A stretch of 64,000 bases of DNA from Ceratodon purpureus (Eukaryota; Streptophyta; Bryopsida; Pseudoditrichales; Ditrichaceae): the NCBI GenBank assembly GCA_014871385.1, contig CM026424.1, forward strand, positions 13,792,892 through 13,856,891. Reading direction: 5' to 3'. This document shows positions 13,641 through 24,404 of this stretch, piece after piece (the stretch's first letter is position 1; each line of letters opens with the position of its first letter). The notes below the pieces were generated by a model, which worked only from the letters and a program-made list of their open reading frames with translations, searched no databases and had not been told where the DNA came from. A program made the position numbers and the translations under genes.

Positions 13641-15794
13641 GATTTGTTGGGTTTGAGGTGCAATGACTGTTTATGATACATATCTCCATAGACCGTCATA
13701 TTGTCGTTATCTTCCAGAGCGGGGATGTTAATTGGTTAGATCTAGGGAAATGATAGATTTTGTTGGGTTTTAGGTGGGGTGAGGGATTTGGGGGGGCGTT
13801 GGGGGAAGAGGAGCAGAGAGGGAGGCGTTGGCCGTGCGGGTGGCGTGTTGCAACATATCTTTCTTATTTGTGGGTCTTGTTTTTTGTGTTTTTGCGCTCC
13901 TACTATCACTCTAGCAACGCATGGGCGGCACACACCCACCCTCTTCAGAGTACTTCTTGTGGTACAAGTGGCTTTTATCCTTGGTCTTCTTTTTTAATAT
14001 GGTAGTGATTACGGGGACGGTTTTGCAGTACTGTAGGTTGATGGATGGGTTAAGTTTGGAGTTTGTGAGTGGCTTTTTTGTCTTGGGTGTTAGAAGTGGC
14101 TTATCAGTTATCATTTGGAAGATGATAAGGTGGTTTGCGTGTTTTACTTGCGCAGGGGTATTGTACTATTGTGTAGGTGGATGTGGGGATGGGTAGTTGT
14201 AACTTGGATTTTAGTCCGACGGACTACGTACTTATGCAGTGCATTTCTTTTAGCATCTGGGTTTAGTTCAGACATATACTATTGCATTGGATAGTTATTG
14301 GTCACTGAAAATAATCATTTAATTACATCCCCTGGATTTAGGCTGAGTAGTGATACAAACATATACTTGTTTCACGTTGAGTTCCCCAGAGATCACAGTT
14401 TCTCTTCCTTTGATTACAAAATACTAACACAAGGACAAGTATCTGTCCGTGGGTTTTTTTTCACGATTTTCTGGAGTGTCCGGACACCGTAGTCTCATCA
14501 TCAATGTGCATGAGGATTTTGGAGACATGTGGAAAGCTTTCATAGTACATACAACAGTGTACAATTTCTTCGGAAATATATTGCAAATTACCTTATCAGT
14601 GAATGTACGTTCAATCTATGAGAAATGTGATAACTTACACTGTAACTGTAAAGTGATAACTTGGTATTATTCACATGAAACAATATATTGTGAATAATTA
14701 TGGTGCAAAGTTCAGGGCACGGTCTGTCACAGCTTGTACGTTTTTAATATGATGTATATATGATTGGCATGCGTCTTCATGACCAATCTTTCATGAGTGT
14801 GGGGATTTCCTACTAAGATTTAGTGGTCCTTTGCTGGGCCCTCACCTTTCAGGTAGGGTCCCTTGCATCAATTTCAAAATTGACACAGCAATATATCTTG
14901 AAGTTGTACATCATGTTTCATATTGTGGTATTATTATTGGATTGTTATATACGTGAAGGGCCTTTCGAATCTAATGATATCTTGTTTTGGTTGGTATGCA
15001 CCAATTCCAAAGTTCCATACATAGTCAGAAGATGTAACTGAGTTATATTTGGTTTTCAATCATTATCATCATTTTTTATTCATTTTTCATTAAAAAATAA
15101 GAAGTGAAATTAAAAAATGTAGTTTCTAAATAGGATGAATGTCATGTATTTTGAGATTTCTGAATACAAGCACAGTCCTAAAGTTCTAAATTTATCCCAC
15201 ATCTGCCACAAAATGGCTAACAACAATTGTATTGGTTAGAATGTATCTGTTTAAGGGTTGGTTACACTTCGGTGTAGAAGGCCTCCGGTCAATCAAGAAT
15301 GCTTGGCCAAGACATGGTTATATGAGGTAAATGGTGGATGTGCCGGAGAAGAATTAACGGCAATAAAATATTTCAAAAGGAGTCTTGACAGGTTATAGTC
15401 TAAACACCTAGAGGAGAAGCTTAGCGGAGAAGTCCACCGGAGAAGTGTACCGATGAAGAGAAGCTCACCAAATGGTGAAGTTTTTTTTTGATAAAAAATC
15501 ATAATTCTCTACATTCATATTGTTTCAAAAGATTTATACAAGAATTGTGTTCATAAAAAATGAATATGTATATGTATGACAATTTGACTAAATTACAAAT
15601 TAATTTTACTATCAAATTGTACAATTGAATAATAATTTTTTTGGTTGATTTTCACTTTCCATAATTAAAAAACATCTCATGGTAATATAATATTCAGTTT
15701 TATTCAAACGATAATTAAAATTGCCAAAATGTCAATTGTCAATTTTGGCCCATGTATCAACACCTAATCAATAACAACAATACTACTAGTACCC
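13641..15794. other. Intergenic DNA left of the large transposon
   Basis: AT-rich towards the right. There is a perfect short palindrome around TAGTCCGACGGACTA near 14212-14227. The stretch 15265-15480 has several CGGAGAAG-like words. I see no gene, RNA or element here. Confidence 0.45.
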
Positions 15795-15804
15795 TACATG
15801 CTCA
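15795..15804. repeat. Target-site duplication, left copy (outer MULE)
   Basis: TACATGCTCA lies directly before the left terminal inverted repeat and recurs exactly at 46891-46900 after the right one. Nine to ten bases is the usual size for Mutator-like elements. Confidence 0.85.
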
Positions 15805-15940
15805 CAGGAATGCTATCTTGTGAGCGGTGAGCGGTGAGCAGTGAGCGGTGAGCAGTAAATTTTCAATTTTTTGACTATTTATTTGATATTTTGAGATGAT
15901 TTTGCATGACATGGCATATAGGGGACCTATGACCGTGGAA
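15805..15940 (+). repeat. Left terminal inverted repeat and subterminal motif of the outer MULE
   Basis: The terminal part (15805-15856) carries five GTGAGC(G/A)G-type units in tandem. A degenerate form of a subterminal motif, GACCTATGACCGTGGA, follows at 15924-15939. The better conserved form GACCCTATAACCGTGGA is found near the other three element ends. Such clustered words are likely transposase-binding sites (inference). Confidence 0.75.
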
Positions 15941-16074
15941 GGTGTTTTAGGGTATATTCCAAAAAGAATGGCTTCTAAATTGATAGATGTAGAAATTTAC
16001 ACCCGATTCATACTTGAATAAATTGTGATTTTCTTTTCTTATGCCCTATCAATTTCACGATATGAAGACAAAGA

Positions 16075-16310
16075 GGAAAAAATTAAAAAAAAGGAAAAAA
16101 AGAAAAGAGAAAAAAATCAATAAATGAAAGAAAGAAAAAAGATTAAAAATAAATAATGAAAAGGAATGTAGGGAAAAAAATTTAAAAATGAAGGAAAATA
16201 AGAAGAAAAGAAAGAAAAATAAATAAAACAACGAAAGAAGAAAAATAATGGAAAAATAAAAAAATTAAAATTAAAATAAAAGATAAAACATAAAAAGGAA
16301 TTAATAGGGG
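16075..16310. repeat. A/AG-rich low-complexity tract
   Basis: About 230 bases of A-rich sequence with scattered G (runs such as AAAGAAAAGAGAAAAA). The open frames on the minus strand code for Phe-rich strings and are composition artefacts. Confidence 0.8.
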
Positions 16311-16874
16311 TATTTGCATAATAGAGAAGGGAAAAATACATGAGAAAGGTTTTAAGAAAACCACATTTTATTGTGATGTCTTCAAACTGTAAACAAGGAA
16401 TGTTCAACTTCTGAAAAAAAAAGTACCATCTTTATAATTCAATCATGTACGAAGTGAATGTAAAATATATGGCCGGTAAAGAAATTCACACAGAAGTAGA
16501 GTAAAGTGAGGTTAAGGCAAAATATAAAATCCAAAGCCAAAGCTATCATATAATATATAAGTAGGGAAAACATAACAATATAGAGTAAATACGCAATGAT
16601 CAAGTAGACATCTCGTCATCACTACAAGTACCAATCCAACCATCATAAGAATCGCTATCACTAGATAATACCACTCTGGCAACTTCTGCAGCTATGTCAA
16701 GATAAATCTCAGCATCACGACAAATGCTATCTCTGTCAGATGAAATAGATGGAGAAGGAGCAGCTAAATAAGCTTGAGCCTACATCTCTGCATAATGAGG
16801 AAGCTCTAAAGGTCTAAGTGGACTCCTTATCTTGCTAAGATGGCGCGAGATAATAGAGCCACCAATGTCATTCT

Positions 16875-19800
16875 TCAACGCTTTCTTCCGACTGCACATG
16901 ACAATTTCACAGTTTAATAAATACTGAGCTAAATTTTATTTAAATAATAAACAAGTGACCAATGAATGTAAAGACTTACTTACAAGAACGCTTGGGGGCA
17001 GTCTTCCTCTCAGGCTCATCGTCTGACCCAACCGAACGTTTCTTCCTCGGTGAAGGCACAGGAATTGGAGTAGACTCAACCTCCTCCGTGCTTGGAAGAA
17101 GAGGAAACAACACTTGATTGTACAAGGTGGTGTCTGACTCAAAGCCTATGACATGACGCCGGAGACTCTTGGATGCTCGAATGGAGGCACCTGCACAGAA
17201 AATAGAGCTCCAAATCATAAGTAAAAATTATAAAATGAAATACAGAATATTTTTAAACAAAAAAAAAAAAACAAATTAATACCTGTAGAAGCTGTGAGAT
17301 CCATGACAATGTCATTCTCAACCGTGCACAAATCAATTAGAGCCTGCAAGAGGTTAGAAGTCTTCTCCCGTGCTCCTCTGAATGGCTCACCAGTCTCTGA
17401 ATTAAATGTGAGAGAATCTGCAGTAATCAAATTAGTGCAATGTCCATCAGTGGAGAGCTTGATGCCTAGGGCTCCAAGCTCAGCCCTATCATGAAACTGG
17501 AACTTAGACCTTGGAACACCCTCCTCCACATTCTCCATCTTGATGAAGCACTTGACCATGAAAGTCTTGTGCTGGCGTGGATAACGGTCTGGAATAGTCA
17601 ATGGCAGGCCATTGATTGCAAACCACTTGGCCTCCTCTTGAAAGTTAGCCCACTCTGCCCAGGAAATAAGCTCATTCGAAATGAACTTTGAATCAGGATA
17701 AAAAACAATCAAAGCTCCATCATCCTGTAGAAACTGCATAGCAAATTCAAAATGGGCCTTAATCCATGAAGACTCCATTTTTTTCCCTGCTGGAATCCTG
17801 GGGTGCTTGTTCCAGAAGGGAATCTCACCATCTTGTCCTAAACCTGGAACTGGTAAATCCTCTGGAACATCAAAAATGATGAGGTCCACAGCAGCCTCAG
17901 CCTCCTCACCCCCAAAATTCCTAGCCTTGCTACCGAGATTCCCCTTGACCCAATGCTTGATCTTGCTCCAAATCTCAGGCTCATCCCCCTCCGATAAAGA
18001 AGTAAACAAATCCAAAATGCCCATAGGGCAATCATTGATGATCTCAACACTAGTGTCTACCTCATCCAACTGCGAGCATGGAATGGTGTAGATAGTCTGA
18101 GAAGGCATGGGGGTAGAAAAAAGAGGCACCTGAGGAGTTACAGGAACTATGGCAGCCTGCATGCTACTGCCTGAAGGAGAAATGCCAACATGAGACATCA
18201 ACTTCTCTGGCCCTTCCTTCAAAACTAACTTGGCCAATTCTCTGTTCCTTGCTGCCACTTCCTTCTTGAGCTTAGCTTCCTGCTCCTTCTCCTTCTTCTT
18301 GTCTTTCTTCTCCTTCATCTTATCCTCTGTCTTTGCCCTCCTCTCAGCCACCTTCTTCTGCTGTTTATCAGAAAGAGATGCATCATCACCAACCTGCGAG
18401 GTATCCTCCTCCAAACCCACCATGTTCTCATCCCCAAGCTGCTTCATCAAATTCTCACAACTTGCCTTAAGACCTCTCTCTTCCCCTGGGCATTGATCAT
18501 TCTCCTTGAGCTCAAGGTACCAAGGACACTGAAGGAGATGAGGAGCTCCAAAATGCCTCCTCTGATAATCTGTAAAAATGCACTCACTGCTAGAGACATC
18601 AACCCACTTCTTAAACCTCTGAGGAATATCCTTTTTGTCAATGGCACCCTTTACAACCAACTCCCTCCAGAAATACCTCAAGATAGCCCGCTTCATTGCA
18701 TTCTCAGCACCAGCCTGGTGGAGAAATGGCTCTTTCTTGGTAAAGGTACCAGCCTTAGGGAAAAAAGGCTTAAAAGCCCTGCCCCACAAAGTGATGGAAT
18801 GAGCCTCAATCCATGAGCCAATATCATCTACAGGATTAGGTAAATCCTCTGTCCTCAAAACTATGATGTCCTCCTCTACAATCTTGTTATAACGAATGAC
18901 TGCCTCCTCCTCTAGCTGCAAATACAATCAATTAAAAAACACATAAGAATACATGACCAATTTCATGATGAAGAGTTATGTTAAACTGCAATAAGCAACA
19001 ACTGTGAAATGAAATGCAAAAGCTTAAGAATTAGAAACTTACCCCAGCCCAGAATGCAGCCTGATCAACCCAAAAGCGGAGAACTAAATCAGAAGCTGGA
19101 TGTGGAGGAAAATTGTACTCCTGCCGACTCTCCTTGCTCATATTCCACCACTTCAACCACCTCTCTTTGTACTTGGGAGAAACCTTAGCACTTGAAAAAA
19201 GCTGCAACTTTTCAGCGGTCATCTCTGCCTTATTATAAAATATGTCAAAGTGCCGGATAATCTGCAAATAAGAAGTCAAGCATCATCTTAGAATAAGATC
19301 ATAATATCTCTAATGACCTTATAGAAATTCAAGTTCAATTATAATGAACTTCACGTTCTGATTATAAGGGAGAGTGCACAAAGATACAAATCATTCTGGA
19401 TATGCAAAGCTCATGACTGCTTACAGAAGTTCAATACAGATTCCTCATAACACACTGTCCATTAATCACCTCTGATAAAAGTCAAGATTCACTGAAAGAA
19501 AAATTTAAAATGAAGGCACCACAACATTAAAAACGAATAGGGACCAAACCTCGAACTCAGCTCCACATCAATAGCACAGACTGATTGAATCAAAGACGCC
19601 AACCAAAGCCCACACAACAAAAATAATAAAATACCGAAGCTCGAGCTGAGCTCATGAGCCAGAGCAGAGACTTAAGCAAAAAAAAAAACCAACACTGCTC
19701 TGCGGTATAGCAACCGCATCAGCAAGAACCAAACCGTTTTGCCCCGGCCGAGGCACCCCTCGGATCCGAGGCATGGTCTGGGGGTGACCTCGGCACTCAC

Positions 19801-20950
19801 TCAAAACACCAACCAGCCACAAAAATGGTTGCCTCTCATAGAGGCAACCACAGAATTAAAAAAAAAGGGAACCACAAAGGAATCTGCAAAAAAAGTAATA
19901 CAGGAAGGCACATACCTCCTTGATAAACCCATCACCGTTAGCTGGATTGGCGATCGCAATATAACGCTCCAATTGTGTTAATAGTGAGGTTTTTATCGCT
20001 TTAACAGCCTTCTTACTAGCTGTAAGGAGCTCAGAGGGACTTCCGTGCCGATCTTCTCCCACTCCAGTTATCAAGGAGTCTTTGTATGCTCGAATTGCCT
20101 CCTCTTGAGCAGCTAAAATCTCCCTCTATATTCATGCAATTTTATATAATTAGCTTTTGAATACTTACATTATAAGAGAACGTGGCCATGATAATTAAAT
20201 AAACTTGCTTACCTCGTATAAGAAGTTGATGAATGCATCTACCGTAAGATGATACCATTTCTTGTTTTTGCTTCGTGTCCACTCAAGAATGCTTGCCTGC
20301 AAGTCCTCCTCCTTCACCAAACCTTTCAGTTGGTCAAAGTCCAACAAACCGATCTGTTGGACACGCCTCAACTCATGAGTCCAGTGCTGCGCCACGTGGT
20401 CTACCTGATTCTTCCTGAAACACATTACACAGAAATTCATGGATATTTAGAAAACAAAAATTGACATTGGCATGTTGAGTAAATGGACAAGTTCATGGAG
20501 AAACTACTAATCCATTATTAATAAATGATAAACGTTTGGAATACTTACTTGTTCCAATCAGTCATGGCGTGCAACATCATATTGCAATTTTCCGGTGTGA
20601 TGTTTATGATAACAGAGCGAACAGAAACATGGAATTCTGCATCTTGTTGATGAAGAGCGTTGATGCTCTCAGTCCATGCAATGTGCCGATGATTCCCGTC
20701 CCAAACATAGAAGAATCGGTTGGAGAATTTCTCCAACCCTGGAGTCGAAAGCAAGCGCCCCTCGAATTCACGATCCTCCTCGCGCCATAACTCTGACCAC
20801 GATGCCCTGTCCATCTCTGTGACATATGACTCTTCCATCCTAAAACTTTTCAACGAGAGATAGAAACATGCCGATGCCCGCCTGTAGCCACGCGTGAATT
20901 CGGCCTTGAGCTTTTGAATTGTAGCACGACGTGGTATCCGTATTCCTCCG
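16875..20950 (-). pseudogene. Gene B of the outer MULE: ParB-methyltransferase-like protein, 3' part (ParB core to methyltransferase)
   Basis: Exons on the minus strand: 20950-about 20550, about 20415-20212, about 20127-19917, about 19264-19043, 18915-17283, 17190-16984 and a short last exon from 16891. The first carries the ParB/Srx core with WDGNHRHIAW. Exon 18915-17283 is long and free of stops. It codes for a Lys/Glu-rich coiled stretch (about 18440-18240), then VDLIIFDVPEDLPVPG (motif IV position) and GEPFRGAREK. It ends in DIVMDLTAST, which continues in the next exon as GASIRASKSL, then VIGFESD. That is the motif I and FxGxG end of beta-class amino-methyltransferases (N6-adenine/N4-cytosine). 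All exons align with the inner copy. The 3.45-kb insertion cuts the gene inside the ParB exon. The last exon is out of phase with the homologous tail, whose frame also has a TAG at 16780-16782. Confidence 0.75.
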
Positions 20951-23900
20951 GTAGGCACTTAATTGACACTAAATACCCTCCAAAGTGAACCACTCCGTGT
21001 TCGTTCCCACGAAGACCTATAGTTTTCTTCCTTTTAGATTTTAACGGAAATCACCACCGGTGTCCGACCGTATTCCGTCTTTCGACCGGTTGACCAAATC
21101 CGGTAGTTTTGCCTCGTTCCTATTTTCCGGCTTTTTAGACTAGTGGCCGGTTCCCACTGATCCGTCTATCCTTTCAAGTGGCTGGATTTTCCACCGTCCC
21201 GTGACTTATAGTGGCTGGACACCCCACTGTTCCTATCTACCACCCGAGAAGTGGAGTAATAATCCTTCCGTACGGCTAGGGACCGGTCCGGATAACTACT
21301 CAGTACCGGTTACGGATACGGAAATCATACTACAATGACATCACCTTACGGCTGCACGGTATTCTACTATACTATCTCCCTTCTGGATTGGTTCGCAGTA
21401 GGACATCCGGCTTTTATCCCATCTACAGGAAGCGACCGGTCCGTTTCCGGATCCCGGTGTACACACGGCTCTCCGTGTCCTTGAGACTACCAGCCCCGCT
21501 GCAATACGTCTCTCCTTCCCTACGGACTCCTTCCGGGACTGGAAACCGTCAACACTCGACGCTTGACACCTCCCTAGTCTCTCCGGGCGCTCTCCAGACC
21601 TTCCTACTGTTCAACACTCCTCCGGAACCCTACTGAAGACAATAGTACCACACACCATACGGCAACGGACCCGTCAGCAGCCGGTTGACACAACAAATCC
21701 AAAAGTATATTCTCAATTGCAACAACAAAACGGCGTACAAAAACAAGGCCCCGGCCTTGGGAAAACGTCTAACTTAAATACTAAAACCTATCGGTTCCTA
21801 AAGCGACCAAGTGGCCCACCGAGATCCAGAAATTCCGGATCTTGGATCCGGGAATCCCGGACCGGTGGCCGCCTTCTATTCCTAGTTACTGTCGTTATCT
21901 ATCCGGATTGGCAGCCGAGTGCACTGGAGCCCCATCGTTAGTCGCTGCCATTTTATCCGATCCCTATCCTAAACCCTACTCCTTGTGCTTATCGAGCCGG
22001 GGACTGTGCCGGGTTCCGTCCAACCGTTCCTTCTTCTGTACCCGCTTCAGTTTCTTCAACGAGGGGCCTTCTTCCGGAGCCTCAGACGCCGACGGTTCAC
22101 TGGACTTCCGGGATCGTTCTGCTGGAACCGCCGGGGATGGAGATCGTGCCGCCACCGGAACTGCGCTAAGATCTACCTGGAGCGTTTCCGGAGATCCCTG
22201 TACCGGCATAAAATCTACCGGTGGTGGTCTCTGGTCTGGTTCCAAAGGAATGTTTCCGGGGTTAACAGTCTCGACTCCATCCAAATCGGGTAGAGTGTGC
22301 AGACTGCTCAAGGTATCCGGGATAGGATCCTCCAGCGGGTGTCCTACCTCCTGTTGGGCTGGCCGGATGGCCGACCGTATCGGAGAGGCTGGAGGGGGGA
22401 CCGGTGCCGGTTCCCTGGTTGGGGACGGTGGTCTGGGCTCCTCTGCCGGTGGCCCTGATGACGGACCGGCCTCTGCGTAACCGAGGATCTCCACCAGGTT
22501 CTTCATCTGCATCCAAGTGTCCTTCATCACCTGCGTCCGGTCGTGCATGAACTTTATGATATTCTTCATAGTCGGATCCGGTTGACGGGTCAAGAAGGCT
22601 TGGTAAACGGCGCACTGATTTCCCACATCCACCGGAAGAGCTAAAGTGGCTTTGATCTCGGCGACCGACCGGATGGCCTCGACTGCCCGGTCACGGGCGT
22701 CATTGAAATCTTTCCGGGCATCAAGCACCTCCTGCTCGAGCTTCCGATTCGACTCTCGGTACTTCGCTAGCCGGTCCATGTGCTTGTCCTGGAGACTGGC
22801 CAAGTCCCGGTGCTTGCGAAGAATACTCAGGCAATCCTCCAACCGGTCCGAACCCGTAAGGATCATTACTTCCCTAGCCAACCGGCCCTCCGCCTGCCTA
22901 GTCGACTGTAAGAACCGGGCATACGTCGTCGCCTGCTCCGATAGGTTGACTAAGTCCTGGTACGGATCTCCGGTGTGCTCCGGTGGTCCGGTGGGCTGTT
23001 GGATCTCTGTGTTCAGGGTTCGCTTGGCCGGTATGGGAGTCCGAGGTGATCCGGATGGTTGTCCCTTTTCCGGGCTGGGACGGGGTCTCTTAGCCGGCGT
23101 GGGGGAGACCTCGATAACATCATCATCGTCGTCCTGATCGGACACTTCTTCCGGCTCAGCGAACTGCTGATAGCTTAAGAGCTCATCGTACTCCCGGACC
23201 TCCTCAGTACTCAACAGCCCCTTAGTACGGTAGAGGTGAATGAGGAAAGACGGAAGGCAGGTGGCCTGCTTCTTGGTCTTCCGGAGATTGGCTACCTGCC
23301 GGTCGATTATCGTCTTCATCATGACACCCCAGTCTACCGTGAATTCACCGATCATGGCCCCAATGAAAACGGACGCCCATTTGATGGTGATCCGTTTGGG
23401 CTTTTCCGGATGGAAAATAGGGTTCATAAACCCTACTACTCTCCGGGCCTCCGGATTCACGATGTCATCCAGCTCCCATCCTTCTCTCGGGTCTCCGGAC
23501 CCCTTGAGATACCGGTGTACAAAGTCCCGGGTCTCCGGTGTCGAGACCTCTCCAGAGTTCTTGAAACCATACGTCTCCCTCCAGAGTTGTGCCGTCCACT
23601 TATCCGGCTCTCCCCGGATGGTTCCTCGATTCTCGGGATTCTTGACGAAGATCTCCTGGGCCGGAAGGGCATGCTTCCAACCCCATGCCTTGTCCAGTAG
23701 GACCTCACAACTCATAGATTCTAAGGCGGTCCGGAGGAGCTCCCTCTCCTTCTCATCTGCCGGCATCAACGGCATTACCCGTTGTACCCTGAACGACTGT
23801 CCTTCCGCCGCCGGTTCCTTCCCTTTCCTACCCATCCTGCTAAGTCCTCCCCTTCGTCACTCCGGTAACACCTGCACGCACGATCCTCACCACAATCTCT

Positions 23901-24404
23901 CGCCTAACGGAAACACTTCCGTCTCACCGTCTCTCTCCTACCGTCTAACCCTAACTGCGCCCTCCGCCTTAGAACGCAAGGACCCGTCGTGCCACAAAAT
24001 GACAAAGAGAAAGGAGGAGCATGGCGGTTCTTCCTCCTTTTATACCTGCCCTCGCGCCCACCCGTTCGTAGCTCATCATGACGGACGGTCGTAGCCCTTC
24101 ATCATTGGACGGTCGCGACCGGCGGCGTTTTAATGGTTGCAGCCATTATCCCCGTGTGCGTTGTACCGTTTGGTGGTTATCCTTAAGTCTGCCGGGTCAG
24201 GGTTCTGTCATACGGACTGTACCCCTCTCTCCTCCACCGCAGACGACCGGATCTCACCCGGCTGACCTTCCGGTCTCTTATTTTTTTCGACCAACCGTCT
24301 TTAACCGCTTGTTTCACTTATAGGCTTAGTACTTCCGTATTTCTAACATAAAATTTTTAAATTTTTATCATTTTCCTACCGGAATTAGTATTCCGGTGTG
24401 TCAA
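20951..24404 (-). mobile_element. GC-rich 3.45-kb insertion of uncertain class
   Basis: Base composition changes sharply to GC-rich, CCGG-dense sequence. The ParB exon of gene B stops at one border and resumes in frame at the other, with CCG repeated on both sides (20948-20950 and 24405-24407), which fits a 3-bp target duplication. Near the ends TTGACAC (about 20962) faces GTGTCAA (24398-24404), a very short inverted repeat. It contains one long open frame (21976-23835, minus) with about 570 bases before it and 1 kb after. I see no long terminal repeats, reverse transcriptase or transposase core, so it looks non-autonomous. The class is not settled. Confidence 0.6.
21976..23835 (-). CDS. 619-aa transposon protein of the GC-rich insertion (plant transposon-protein style)
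   Basis: One uninterrupted frame from an ATG (MGRKGKEPAAEGQ). The first about 210 residues are a folded-looking region (GFMNPIFHPEKPKRITIKW, FTVDWGVMMKT, LPSFLIHLYRTKGLL), like the N-terminal part of many uncharacterised proteins coded by plant transposable elements. An acidic DQDDDDD patch and a Pro-rich stretch follow, then about 100 residues of predicted coiled coil (HMDRLAKYRESNRKLEQEV). The tail is long, disordered and Pro/Ser-rich, with basic ends. No catalytic motif is visible. It may be a structural or DNA-binding protein of the element; I cannot name a function. Confidence 0.55.
   Translation of the reverse strand: MGRKGKEPAAEGQSFRVQRVMPLMPADEKERELLRTALESMSCEVLLDKAWGWKHALPAQEIFVKNPENRGTIRGEPDKWTAQLWRETYGFKNSGEVSTPETRDFVHRYLKGSGDPREGWELDDIVNPEARRVVGFMNPIFHPEKPKRITIKWASVFIGAMIGEFTVDWGVMMKTIIDRQVANLRKTKKQATCLPSFLIHLYRTKGLLSTEEVREYDELLSYQQFAEPEEVSDQDDDDDVIEVSPTPAKRPRPSPEKGQPSGSPRTPIPAKRTLNTEIQQPTGPPEHTGDPYQDLVNLSEQATTYARFLQSTRQAEGRLAREVMILTGSDRLEDCLSILRKHRDLASLQDKHMDRLAKYRESNRKLEQEVLDARKDFNDARDRAVEAIRSVAEIKATLALPVDVGNQCAVYQAFLTRQPDPTMKNIIKFMHDRTQVMKDTWMQMKNLVEILGYAEAGPSSGPPAEEPRPPSPTREPAPVPPPASPIRSAIRPAQQEVGHPLEDPIPDTLSSLHTLPDLDGVETVNPGNIPLEPDQRPPPVDFMPVQGSPETLQVDLSAVPVAARSPSPAVPAERSRKSSEPSASEAPEEGPSLKKLKRVQKKERLDGTRHSPRLDKHKE

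Noticed and set aside
16117-16407. Phe-rich frames on the minus strand
   Set aside because: Result of the A-rich low-complexity tract.
22646-24094. Plus-strand frames of 154-284 aa in the GC-rich insertion
   Set aside because: Antisense to the 619-aa frame; GC-rich DNA leaves several frames open, and these lack protein-like features.
20951-24404. CACTA transposon (CACTA near 20967 and a 3-bp duplication)
   Set aside because: The other end reads CACAC, there is no long inverted repeat, and extra bases lie outside the CACTA word; left as unclassified.
20951-24404. LTR-type element
   Set aside because: The two ends share no direct repeat, the presumed duplication is 3 bp, and no reverse transcriptase, protease or integrase is visible.
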